Assembly: GCA_029968055.1 (NCBI GenBank)
Contig: JASCNX010000005.1
Coordinates: 186,001 to 250,000 of the forward strand
Length of the DNA: 64,000 bases
Origin: Xenophilus aerolatus
GTDB taxonomy: Bacteria > Pseudomonadota > Gammaproteobacteria > Burkholderiales > Burkholderiaceae_C
Reading direction: 5' to 3'
The position numbers and the translations under genes are program-made. Positions 56,902-64,000 of the stretch are shown piece by piece. Below the pieces are notes generated by a model. The model searched no databases. It worked only from the letters and a program-made list of their open reading frames with translations, and had not been told where the DNA came from. Numbering within the stretch: the stretch's first letter is position 1; each line of letters opens with the position of its first letter.

Positions 56902-58191
56902 ATGATTGCCTACCGTGCCGCCCTCCTGCGCTTCGACGATGCCGGACGCCCCCTCTACGACGAGGACGGGCTGCTGGTCGTGGACGCCGACGCGCAGGGC
57001 CGCCAGCGCGTGCTCGATGCCGGCGACTTCCGCGCCGTGTCGGCGCGCCACCCCGAAGCACCGGTGACGCACCTGCCGGGCCGCATCCTGGCGCCGGGCT
57101 TCATCGACATGCACATCCACTTTCCGCAGACCGACATCATCGGTGCGCCCGCGGAAGGGCTGCTGCCCTGGCTCGAGAACTACACCTTCCCGGCCGAGAG
57201 CCGCTTCGCCGACCCGGCGCATTCGGCCGAGGTGGCCGAGTTCTTCCTCGACGAGCTCATGCGCAACGGCGTCACGACGGCGCTGACCTTCGCGACCTCG
57301 CACCCGGCCTCGGTCGACGCCTTCTTCGAGGCCTCGCAGCGGCGGCAGCTGCGCATGATCGGCGGCAAGGTGCTGCAGGACCGCCACTCGCCCGACGGCG
57401 TGCGCGACCAGACCGAGCAGAGCCTGATCGACACCGAGGCGTTGATTCGCCGCTGGCACAAGGTCGACCGGCTGGGCTACGCGATCACGCCGCGCTTCGC
57501 GCCCAGCTGCACCGATGCGCAGCTCGCCGGTGCCGGCGAATTGGCCACCACCTACGGCGACACCTGGATCCACTCGCACGTGGCCGAGAACCTGGACGAG
57601 GTGAAGTGGGTGCGCGAGCTCTTTCCGAAGGCGCGTTCCTACCTCGACGTGTATGTGGGCTTCAGGCTGATGCGCGAGCGCGCCGTGTACGCCCACTGCA
57701 TCCATTTCGACGACGCCGACCGGGCACTCATGCGCGAGACGGGCGCGGCGGCCGCGGTCAGCCCCACGAGCAACCTGTTCCTGGGCAGCGGTTTCTTCGA
57801 CTTCGAGGGCGCGCAGCGCATCGGCTACCACCATGGCCTGGCCAGCGACGTCGGCGGCGGCACCAGCTTCAGCCCCTTCCACACCATGCTGTCCGCGTAC
57901 TACGTCGGGCGCGAGGGCCAGACCAAGCCGGGCTTGAGCCTCGCGCCCTCGCAGCTGTGGTGGCGCCACACCGGCGGCGCGGCCGAAGCGCTGGGCCTGG
58001 CGGGCGTGGTGGGCAACCTTCAGCCCGGCTGCGAAGCGGACTTCCTCGTGCTGAATCCGGCGGCCACGCCGCTGCTGGCGCGCAAGACGGCGCGCGCCGA
58101 GAACGTCGAGGAGCTGCTGTTCTCGATGATCGTGCTGGGCGACGACCGGCTGGTCGAACGCACCGTCGTGTCGCAGGCCGGCGCCGCCTGA
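56902..58191 (+). CDS. guaD: Guanine deaminase
   Basis: A 429-residue zinc amidohydrolase that converts guanine to xanthine. Family hallmarks are PGFIDMHIHFPQTDIIGAPAEGLLPWLENYTFP, TFATSHPASVDAFF, HSHVAENLDEV, AHCIHFDD, SPTSNLFLGSGFF and ASDVGGGTSFSPFHTM. The product feeds XdhAB at 37-41.5 kb. It stands as a single gene with an 86-base upstream gap; the ATG has no strong ribosome site but the N-terminus fits the family length. Confidence 0.96.
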   Translation: MIAYRAALLRFDDAGRPLYDEDGLLVVDADAQGRQRVLDAGDFRAVSARHPEAPVTHLPGRILAPGFIDMHIHFPQTDIIGAPAEGLLPWLENYTFPAESRFADPAHSAEVAEFFLDELMRNGVTTALTFATSHPASVDAFFEASQRRQLRMIGGKVLQDRHSPDGVRDQTEQSLIDTEALIRRWHKVDRLGYAITPRFAPSCTDAQLAGAGELATTYGDTWIHSHVAENLDEVKWVRELFPKARSYLDVYVGFRLMRERAVYAHCIHFDDADRALMRETGAAAAVSPTSNLFLGSGFFDFEGAQRIGYHHGLASDVGGGTSFSPFHTMLSAYYVGREGQTKPGLSLAPSQLWWRHTGGAAEALGLAGVVGNLQPGCEADFLVLNPAATPLLARKTARAENVEELLFSMIVLGDDRLVERTVVSQAGAA

Positions 58192-58323
58192 GCGCGAGCG
58201 CCGGGCCCGCATGCCAAAATGGCCGCCCTCGCGCGCGGCCATCCCCCGGATCGGTCCATGGCGCGCGGGTCGCCCTGGCGCAGGGCGTTCCACACCGGCA
58301 CTGAACACACACACGAGGGCGGC

Positions 58324-58890
58324 ATGTCCATCAAGAGCGACAAATGGATCCGGCGCATGGCCGAGCAGCACGGCATGATCGAGCCCTTCGAGCCGGGCCA
58401 GGTGCGCGAGCAGGGCGGCCACAAGCTCATCAGCTACGGCACCAGCAGCTACGGCTACGACATCCGCTGCGCGCCCGAATTCAAGGTCTTCACCAACATC
58501 CACAGCACCGTGGTGGACCCGAAGCACTTTGACGAGAAGAGCTTCGTCGACTTCCACGGCGACAGCTGCATCATCCCGCCCAACAGCTTCGCGCTGGCGC
58601 GCACGGTGGAGTACTTCCGCATCCCGCGCAACGTGCTGACCATCTGTCTGGGCAAGAGCACCTACGCGCGCTGCGGCATCATCGTCAACGTCACGCCCTT
58701 CGAGCCGGAATGGGAAGGCTACGTGACGCTGGAGTTCAGCAACACCACGCCGCTGCCGGCCAAGATCTATGCGGGCGAGGGCTGCGCCCAGGTGCTGTTC
58801 TTCGAGAGCGACGAGGTCTGCGAGACGAGCTACAAGGACCGCGGCGGCAAGTACCAGGGCCAGCACGGCGTGACGCTGCCCAAGGCCTGA
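58324..58890 (+). CDS. dcd: dCTP deaminase
   Basis: A 188-residue enzyme that deaminates dCTP to dUTP for dTMP synthesis. Conserved blocks are [11 protein letters not shown], the active-site [44 protein letters not shown] (split here by its natural linker) and the tail [15 protein letters not shown]. Length is typical. GAGGGCGGC precedes the ATG. A CCAAAAT box lies about 110 bases upstream and is a plausible -10 element. It is a housekeeping gene and marks the end of the purine-catabolic region. Confidence 0.96.
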   Translation: MSIKSDKWIRRMAEQHGMIEPFEPGQVREQGGHKLISYGTSSYGYDIRCAPEFKVFTNIHSTVVDPKHFDEKSFVDFHGDSCIIPPNSFALARTVEYFRIPRNVLTICLGKSTYARCGIIVNVTPFEPEWEGYVTLEFSNTTPLPAKIYAGEGCAQVLFFESDEVCETSYKDRGGKYQGQHGVTLPKA

Positions 58891-58999
58891 GCGGCCTGAG
58901 CGCGCGGCCTGCGCCGTCCTACACGGCGATGCGCGGCGCGCCGGTGGGCGAACCGGGGCCGCGCGCCGACCATGCCGCCACGCCCACTCGGAGCCCGGC

Positions 59000-59251
59000 A
59001 TGTCCTCTCCCTTTCACGTCGACGGCGAGTTCTCGCCCTATCGCGCACTGTTCGTCGCGGCACTGCTGGCGGTGGTGCTGGCCCAGGTCGCGGCCCTCTT
59101 CATGGTCACGCGCGGCCAGGTGCTGCAGGCCGCGCAGCGCGATGCGCAGGCGCGCGTCGCCGCGGTGTCGCCGGACGGCGCCTCCTCTGTGGCAACGGCT
59201 GCGGCACCGGCTCGCATGCTCGTCGCGGGCGGCGACATGCCGGCACGCTGA
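59000..59251 (+). CDS. Small single-span membrane protein of unknown function
   Basis: An 83-residue protein with one clear membrane helix at about residues 15-36 (YRALFVAALLAVVLAQVAALFMV) and an Ala-rich, probably periplasmic or cytoplasmic tail (AQRDAQARVAAVSPDGASS). I recognise no family. It sits between dcd and a ypfJ-type metalloprotease on the same strand. The frame is continuous and the hydrophobic segment is well formed, which argues for a real gene; the ribosome site is weak. Confidence 0.55.
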   Translation: MSSPFHVDGEFSPYRALFVAALLAVVLAQVAALFMVTRGQVLQAAQRDAQARVAAVSPDGASSVATAAAPARMLVAGGDMPAR

Positions 59252-59304
59252 GCGCGTACCATGACGCCACATCGCGCGGCGGTGGACGCGCCAAGGGGAA
59301 CGAC

Positions 59305-60189
59305 ATGAGGTGGGAAGGCAACCGCGAATCCGACAACGTGGAAGATCGCCGCTCCGACGGCGGTGGCGGCGGCTTCGGCGGCCTGCCCATCGGCGGGCGT
59401 GGCGTCGGGCTGGGCACCATCGCCGTGGCGCTGATCGCCGGCTGGATCTTCGGCATCAACCCCCTCACGCTGCTGAGCATGTTCGCCGGCAACGGCGCGC
59501 CGGTGGTGCAACAGCAGCAGGCACCGGCCCATCCGCCGCCGGCGAACGACGAGGCGGCGCGCTTCGTGTCCACCGTGCTGGCCGACACCGAGGACGTGTG
59601 GAAGCCGATCTTCCAGGCCGGTGGCGCAACGTATCGCGACCCGAAGCTGGTCCTGTTCCGCGGCATGACGCCCACGGCCTGCGGCACCGGGCAGAGCGCG
59701 ATGGGGCCGTTCTACTGCCCCGGCGACCAGAAGGTCTACATCGACCTGAGCTTTTTCGACACGCTGCAGCGCCAGCTGGGTGCGGGCGGCGAGTTCGCGC
59801 GCGCCTACGTGATCGCGCACGAGGTGGGCCACCATGTGCAGAACCAGCTGGGCATCACCGGCAAGGTCGACTCGATGCGCGGGCGCGTCAGCGAGCGCGA
59901 GCAGAACGCGATGTCGGTGCGCGTCGAGCTGCAGGCCGACTGCTTCGCCGGCGTGTGGGCCAACAAGGCCAACAACGCGCGCCAGATCCTCGAGCAGGGC
60001 GACATCGAGTCGGCCATGAACGCGGCCGCGAAGATCGGCGACGACGCGCTGCAGCGCTCCGCCGGCCGCGCCGTGGTGCCCGACAGCTTCACCCACGGCA
60101 CCAGCGCGCAGCGCCAGCGCTGGTTCTCCAACGGCTTCAAGACCGGCTCGATCAAGGCCTGCGACACGTTCAATACCAACAGCCTCTGA
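59305..60189 (+). CDS. YpfJ-family neutral zinc metallopeptidase
   Basis: A 294-residue putative membrane-anchored metallopeptidase. The N-terminus MRWEGNRESDNVEDRRSDGGGG is the family hallmark, followed by one membrane helix (GLGTIAVALIAGWIFGINPL), a Pro/Gln-rich linker and the catalytic domain with the HEVGHH zinc motif and Glu in VELQADCFAGVWAN. MGPFYCPGDQKVYIDLSFF and the end WFSNGFKTGSIKACDTF are also typical. AAGGGGA precedes the ATG by 8 bases. Its physiological substrate is not known. Confidence 0.94.
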   Translation: MRWEGNRESDNVEDRRSDGGGGGFGGLPIGGRGVGLGTIAVALIAGWIFGINPLTLLSMFAGNGAPVVQQQQAPAHPPPANDEAARFVSTVLADTEDVWKPIFQAGGATYRDPKLVLFRGMTPTACGTGQSAMGPFYCPGDQKVYIDLSFFDTLQRQLGAGGEFARAYVIAHEVGHHVQNQLGITGKVDSMRGRVSEREQNAMSVRVELQADCFAGVWANKANNARQILEQGDIESAMNAAAKIGDDALQRSAGRAVVPDSFTHGTSAQRQRWFSNGFKTGSIKACDTFNTNSL

Positions 60190-60252
60190 GATACGGGGGA
60201 TTGGGCACGGCGCGGCGAATCGGGCGCCAGCGCCGTCGGGCCTGTGCCGGAT

Positions 60253-60269
60253 GCTATTAATTTGATAGC
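60253..60269. repeat. GCTAT-N7-ATAGC inverted repeat, copy 2
   Basis: GCTATTAATTTGATAGC in the 143-base gap between the metallopeptidase and rhlE. It shares arm sequence and spacer length with the copy at 43969-43985. Confidence 0.6.
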
Positions 60270-60292
60270 GATCCGAGCCGTAACCGCACTGT

Positions 60293-60315
60293 CACTGCCG
60301 CTTTTTGCGGCAGTG
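60293..60315 (+). promoter_or_regulatory. Hairpin and -10 box upstream of rhlE
   Basis: CACTGCCGC-TTTTT-GCGGCAGTG forms a perfect 9-bp hairpin directly ahead of GACAATCGCGGG, a likely -10 element for rhlE. The stem may terminate the metallopeptidase transcript or overlap the -35 region. Confidence 0.45.
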
Positions 60316-60332
60316 CGACAATCGCGGGCTTC

Positions 60333-61787
60333 ATGAGTACTCTCTATTCCGACCTCGCGCTGGCGGATCCCCTCAAGCGCGCCGTGGCCGACATGGGCTA
60401 CGAGAACATGACGCCGATCCAGGCGCAGGCCATTCCGGTGGTGCTGACAGGCCAGGACGTGATGGGCGCCGCGCAGACCGGCACCGGCAAGACGGCCGCC
60501 TTCTCGCTGCCCCTGCTGCAGCGCCTGCTCAAGCACGAGAACGCCTCCACGTCGCCCGCCCGGCACCCGGTGCGTGCGCTGGTGCTGCTGCCCACGCGCG
60601 AGCTGGCCGACCAGGTGGCCCAGCAGGTCAAGATGTACGCCAAGTACACGCAGCTGCGCAGCACCGTTGTCTTCGGCGGCATCGACATGAAGCCGCAGAC
60701 GGCCGAGCTGAAGAAGGGCGTCGAGGTGCTGGTCGCCACGCCGGGCCGCCTGCTCGACCACATCGAGGCCAAGAACGCGGTGCTCAACCAGGTCGAGTAC
60801 GTGGTGCTCGACGAGGCCGACCGCATGCTGGACATCGGCTTCCTGCCCGACCTGCAGCGCATCCTGAGCTACCTGCCCAAGCAGCGCACCACGCTGCTGT
60901 TCAGCGCCACCTTCTCGCCCGAGATCAAGCGCCTGGCCGGCAGCTACCTGCAGAACCCGGTCACCATCGAGGTGGCGCGGCCCAACGAGACGGCCTCCAC
61001 CGTCGAGCAGCATTTCTACAGCGTGGGCGACGACGACAAGCGCCGCGCGCTCAAGCAGATCGTGCGCCAGCGCGGCATCACGCAGGCCTTCGTCTTCGTC
61101 AACAGCAAGCTGGGCTGCGCCCGGCTGGCGCGCTCGCTGGAGCGCGAGGGCCTGCGCTGCACGGCCCTGCACGGCGACAAGAGCCAGGACGAGCGGCTGA
61201 AAGCGCTGGCCGCCTTCAAGGCCGGCGAGGTCGACCTGCTGGTGTGCACCGACGTGGCCGCGCGCGGCCTCGACATCAAGGACGTGCCGGCGGTGTTCAA
61301 CTTCGACGTGCCCTTCAATGCCGAGGACTACGTGCACCGCATCGGTCGCACGGGCCGCGCCGGCGCCTCCGGCCTGGCCGTGACCTTCGCCGGCGGCGGC
61401 AACGACGTGCGGCTGGTGGCCGACATCGAGAAGCTGATCAAGAAGAAGATCGAGCTCGAAGCCATCGAGTTCGAGGACGAGCGCCCGCGCGGCCGCATCA
61501 ACGACGGGCGCCGCCACTGGCGCGAGGCCGGCGAGGCGGGCGACGCCCGCGACGCGCTCGACCGCCCGCGCGATTCGCGTTCGGAAGGCTACCGTTCGCC
61601 GCGTCCGCAGCGCACGCCCTCGGCGCCGCGCGACCCGTTCTTCGACAAGCCCTACGAGGCCGGCGACCGCGAGGAGGCCCCGGCCTGGGAGGCCGCCGCC
61701 AAGGCGCCGGCGCCGCGCGTGTCGACCAACATCAAGACCAAGCGCAAGGTGGCGGCGCTGTTCAAGTCCTCCGAACCGGCCAACTGA
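60333..61787 (+). CDS. rhlE: DEAD-box ATP-dependent RNA helicase RhlE
   Basis: A 484-residue RNA helicase acting in ribosome assembly and RNA decay. The Q-motif (MTPIQAQAIP), Walker A (AQTGTGKTAAF), PTRELADQV, TPGRLLDH, DEAD box (VLDEADRMLDIGF), SAT (LFSATFS) and HRIGRTGRAG motif VI are all present, in order. The C-terminal 100 residues are basic and Arg/Asp-rich (RGRINDGRRHWREAGE onward), ending with NIKTKRKVAALFKSS, as in proteobacterial RhlE proteins. It converges with apaH across 72 bases. Confidence 0.95.
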   Translation: MSTLYSDLALADPLKRAVADMGYENMTPIQAQAIPVVLTGQDVMGAAQTGTGKTAAFSLPLLQRLLKHENASTSPARHPVRALVLLPTRELADQVAQQVKMYAKYTQLRSTVVFGGIDMKPQTAELKKGVEVLVATPGRLLDHIEAKNAVLNQVEYVVLDEADRMLDIGFLPDLQRILSYLPKQRTTLLFSATFSPEIKRLAGSYLQNPVTIEVARPNETASTVEQHFYSVGDDDKRRALKQIVRQRGITQAFVFVNSKLGCARLARSLEREGLRCTALHGDKSQDERLKALAAFKAGEVDLLVCTDVAARGLDIKDVPAVFNFDVPFNAEDYVHRIGRTGRAGASGLAVTFAGGGNDVRLVADIEKLIKKKIELEAIEFEDERPRGRINDGRRHWREAGEAGDARDALDRPRDSRSEGYRSPRPQRTPSAPRDPFFDKPYEAGDREEAPAWEAAAKAPAPRVSTNIKTKRKVAALFKSSEPAN

Positions 61788-61859
61788 GCCCCGCTCGTCG
61801 CAGGCCGGCCCAGGGATGGCAGGCCGCCGACGAAGGACCGAAGAACGCCCCCAGGCGCG

Positions 61860-62702
61860 TCAGCCCGGGGCCTGCGCCTGCGGGCAGTGCACCTGAAGCA
61901 GTTCTCGGTCGGCCAGTGTGGCGCCGATGCGCACCGCGCTGAGGCAGCCGCCCCAGACGCAGCCCGTGTCCGTCGACAGCAGGTCGGCGCGCGACAGCCA
62001 ACCCAGCGTCGACCAGTGGCCGAAGGCGAGCACCGCGTCGGCCGTGCGGCGGCCCGGCACGTCGAACCAGGGGAGGTAGCCGGCCGGTGCCTCGCCGGCG
62101 CCGTCCTTGGTCTCGAACTCCATCTCGCCGTCCGCGGTACAGAAACGCAGCCGCGTGAGGGCATTGACGATGACGCGCAGGCGGGCGCTGCCGGTCAGCG
62201 TGTCGTCCCAGCGTGCCGGTTCGTTGCCGTACATCTCGGTGAGGAAACCGCCGAGCGCCGGCCCGCGCAGCACGGCTTCGAGCTCGGCCGCGCAGGCCAT
62301 GGTCGTGGCCACGTCCCAGGCCGGCAGCACGCCGGCGTGGACCATCAACAGGTCCTGCCCGCCGATGCGCCGGTGCAGCGCCATCGATTGCCCCCGCAGC
62401 CAGTCGAGCAGCGCGGCGCGGTCGGGCGCGGCGAGGATCGGCCCCAGCGTGTCGCGGCGGCCCGGCTTGCGCACGCCGTGGGCCACGCCCAGCAGGTGCA
62501 GGTCGTGGTTGCCCAGCAGGCTCTGCGCCGCGGCGCCCAGCGCCTGCACGCGACGCAGCACCGCCAGGGAGTCGGGGCCGCGGTTGACCAGGTCGCCCAG
62601 CAGCACCAGCTGGTCGCAGCTGGGCGAGAAAGCGATCTCGCCGAGCAGGCGGCCCAGGGCTTCGTCGCAGCCCTGCACATCGCCGATGAGATAGAGTGAC
62701 AT
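61860..62702 (-). CDS. apaH: Symmetrical bis(5'-nucleosyl)-tetraphosphatase ApaH
   Basis: A 280-residue metallophosphatase that splits Ap4A into two ADP and removes Np4 caps from RNA. Motifs GDVQGC, GDLVNRGPDSL and GNHDLH bind the two metals, followed by the family-specific MVHAGVLPAWD, MYGNEPARWDD and GHWSTLGW. Length is normal. It is divergent from the CorC-family gene across 24 bases. Confidence 0.95.
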   Translation of the reverse strand: MSLYLIGDVQGCDEALGRLLGEIAFSPSCDQLVLLGDLVNRGPDSLAVLRRVQALGAAAQSLLGNHDLHLLGVAHGVRKPGRRDTLGPILAAPDRAALLDWLRGQSMALHRRIGGQDLLMVHAGVLPAWDVATTMACAAELEAVLRGPALGGFLTEMYGNEPARWDDTLTGSARLRVIVNALTRLRFCTADGEMEFETKDGAGEAPAGYLPWFDVPGRRTADAVLAFGHWSTLGWLSRADLLSTDTGCVWGGCLSAVRIGATLADRELLQVHCPQAQAPG

Positions 62703-62726
62703 TCCTTCATTCTCTCCCCGCCCTCG

Positions 62727-64000
62727 ATGGACGTTCTTCTGTTGGCATTGCTGACGACGTGCAATGCCTTGTTCGCGATGTCCGAAATGGCGCTGGCCAC
62801 CAGCCGGCGCGCCCGACTGGCCGCCCTGGCCGAAGCCGGCGATGCCGGTGCCATCGCCGCCCTCAAGTTGATGGAGTCGCCGACGCAGTTCCTGTCGACG
62901 GTGCAGATCGGCATCACCTCCATCGGCATGCTCAGCGGTATCGTGGGCGAAGCGGCCTTCGCCGGGCCGCTGGCCGTGTGGATGGAGTCGCACGGCATGG
63001 GCGAGGGCACGGCGAGCGTGGCGTCCACGGCGCTGGTGGTCACGGCCATCACCTTCTTCACCATCATCTTCGGCGAGCTGGTGCCCAAGCGCATCGGGCA
63101 GCTGTACCCGGAGCCGGTGTCGCGCTGGATCGCACGGCCCATGAGGATGCTGGCGAAGGTCGCCAAGCCCTTCGTGTGGCTGCTCTCGGGCGCCACGGCC
63201 ACGGTGCTCAAGCTGCTGCGCATCGACTCGTCGGCGGCGCGTGCCGTGACCGAGGAGGAGATCTCCGCCAGCCTGGAAGAGGGCGTCGATGCCGGCGTCA
63301 TCGAGATGCACGAGCACCAGATGGTGCGCAACGTTTTCCACCTCGACGAGCGGCGCCTGTCCTCGCTGATGGTGCCGCGCGCCGACATCGAATGGATGCA
63401 GGCCGGCTTCACCGTGGCCGACGCGCTCGACAAGGTGGCGGCGGCCGCGGCGCTGAACCTCGTGCATTCCTGGTACCCGGTGTGCCGCAACTCGCTGGAC
63501 GACGTGGTCGGCGTAATCAGCGTGGCCCGCCTGCTGCAGCTGGGCCGCGACCACGAGGGCACGATCGAATCGGCCGTGCAGACCGCCTCCTTCGTGCCCG
63601 AGACGCTGACCGGCCTCGAGCTGCTCGAGCAGTTCCGCGCCCGCGCCGGGCGGCTGGTGTTCGTGGTCGACGAATACGGCGTGGTCCAGGGCCTGATGAC
63701 GCCGCGCGACCTGCTCGAAGCCATCACCGGCGAGCTGCAGCCCGGCATGGCCACCGACGCCTGGGCCACGCCCGGCGGCGACGGAAGCTGGGAGCTCGAC
63801 GGGTTGATGCCCGTGTCGGAACTGCGCGCGCGCCTGGCGATCCGCGAGCTGCCCGACGAGGAGCGCGGCCGCTACAACACCGTGGCCGGTCTGCTGATGT
63901 CGGTGTCGGGCCACCTCCCCGAGGTCGGCGAGCGCATCGACTGCGCGGGCTGGCAGTTCGAGGTGCTGGCGCTCGACGGCCGGCGCATCGACCGCGTGTG
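62727..64000 (+). CDS. CorC/HlyC-family (CNNM) transporter, 3' end outside window
   Basis: The first about 424 codons of a hemolysin-III-unrelated CorC/HlyC-type membrane protein, now grouped with CNNM magnesium/cobalt transporters. The DUF21 membrane domain begins MDVLLLALLTTCNALFAMSEMALATSRR and contains FFTIIFGELVPKRIGQLYPE. Two CBS motifs follow (RRLSSLMVPRADIEWM, then VFVVDEYGVVQGLMTPRDLLEAITGEL) and the CorC_HlyC C-terminal domain starts near SWELDGLMPVSELRARL. The frame is open to the last base. It shares a very short divergent region with apaH. Confidence 0.93.
   Translation, partial: MDVLLLALLTTCNALFAMSEMALATSRRARLAALAEAGDAGAIAALKLMESPTQFLSTVQIGITSIGMLSGIVGEAAFAGPLAVWMESHGMGEGTASVASTALVVTAITFFTIIFGELVPKRIGQLYPEPVSRWIARPMRMLAKVAKPFVWLLSGATATVLKLLRIDSSAARAVTEEEISASLEEGVDAGVIEMHEHQMVRNVFHLDERRLSSLMVPRADIEWMQAGFTVADALDKVAAAAALNLVHSWYPVCRNSLDDVVGVISVARLLQLGRDHEGTIESAVQTASFVPETLTGLELLEQFRARAGRLVFVVDEYGVVQGLMTPRDLLEAITGELQPGMATDAWATPGGDGSWELDGLMPVSELRARLAIRELPDEERGRYNTVAGLLMSVSGHLPEVGERIDCAGWQFEVLALDGRRIDRV

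Overview
This window looks like a chromosome segment from a high-GC betaproteobacterium of the family Comamonadaceae, most likely Variovorax or a close relative. That assignment rests on the protein types, the very GC-rich coding sequence, TACAAT/GACAAT-type -10 boxes followed by CGCGG, and short GCTAT-N7-ATAGC inverted repeats that I remember from this family. No database was searched. Coding density is high, no gap between genes exceeds about 260 bases, and I see no tRNA, rRNA, CRISPR array, insertion sequence or phage gene.

Layout. 1-7.5 kb: the 3' end of polA, then a set of housekeeping and stress genes: a periplasmic M20 peptidase, a dienelactone hydrolase, a ZIP metal transporter carrying 16 exact CACGAC repeats, a small acidic protein, dodecin, a PNPOx-fold stress protein and two alpha/beta hydrolases. 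7.7-18.5 kb: first purine-catabolism block: M20 amidohydrolase, UraD-AllC fusion, PuuE allantoinase, GntR regulator, HiuH, XdhC, membrane urate oxidase PuuD, 8-oxoguanine deaminase-like hydrolase and glycerate kinase. 18.6-25.2 kb: a TetR regulator with a low-molecular-weight phosphatase, a thioesterase, a TctC/Bug binding protein and the iorBA indolepyruvate oxidoreductase pair. A LysR gene follows, divergent from iorA, to 26.2 kb.

26.2-37.2 kb: a divergent gene cluster around a LacI regulator. The leftward arm holds two DapA-family lyases, an ABC ATPase and a DUF3830 protein. The rightward arm, starting with lacI itself, holds a tautomerase, acyl-CoA dehydrogenase, CoA-transferase, MaoC hydratase, an ABC binding protein, a permease and a dihydropyrimidinase-like cyclic amidase. 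Two identical 20-bp operators sit in the shared promoter region. This is the best candidate for an undescribed catabolic system: import of a cyclic amide or imide, ring opening, CoA activation, oxidation, hydration and aldol cleavage.

37.4-58.2 kb: second purine block: XdhA/XdhB, a LysR regulator, an AzgA-type NCS2 permease, a complete BMP-type nucleoside/purine ABC transporter, adenine deaminase, a second BMP binding protein and guanine deaminase. An M16 peptidase, an MFS transporter, an acyl-CoA synthetase and a DUF2442/DUF4375-like protein are interspersed. 58.3-64 kb: dcd, a small membrane protein, a YpfJ-type metalloprotease, rhlE, apaH and the 5' part of a CorC/HlyC-family transporter.

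Together the purine genes give an almost complete route: uptake, deamination of adenine and guanine, XDH oxidation to urate, PuuD to 5-hydroxyisourate, HiuH and UraD to S-allantoin, PuuE to allantoate, AllC to ureidoglycine/ureidoglycolate and, through glyoxylate, to glycerate and 2-phosphoglycerate. Soluble uricase, ureidoglycolate lyase, glyoxylate carboligase and urease are not in the window.
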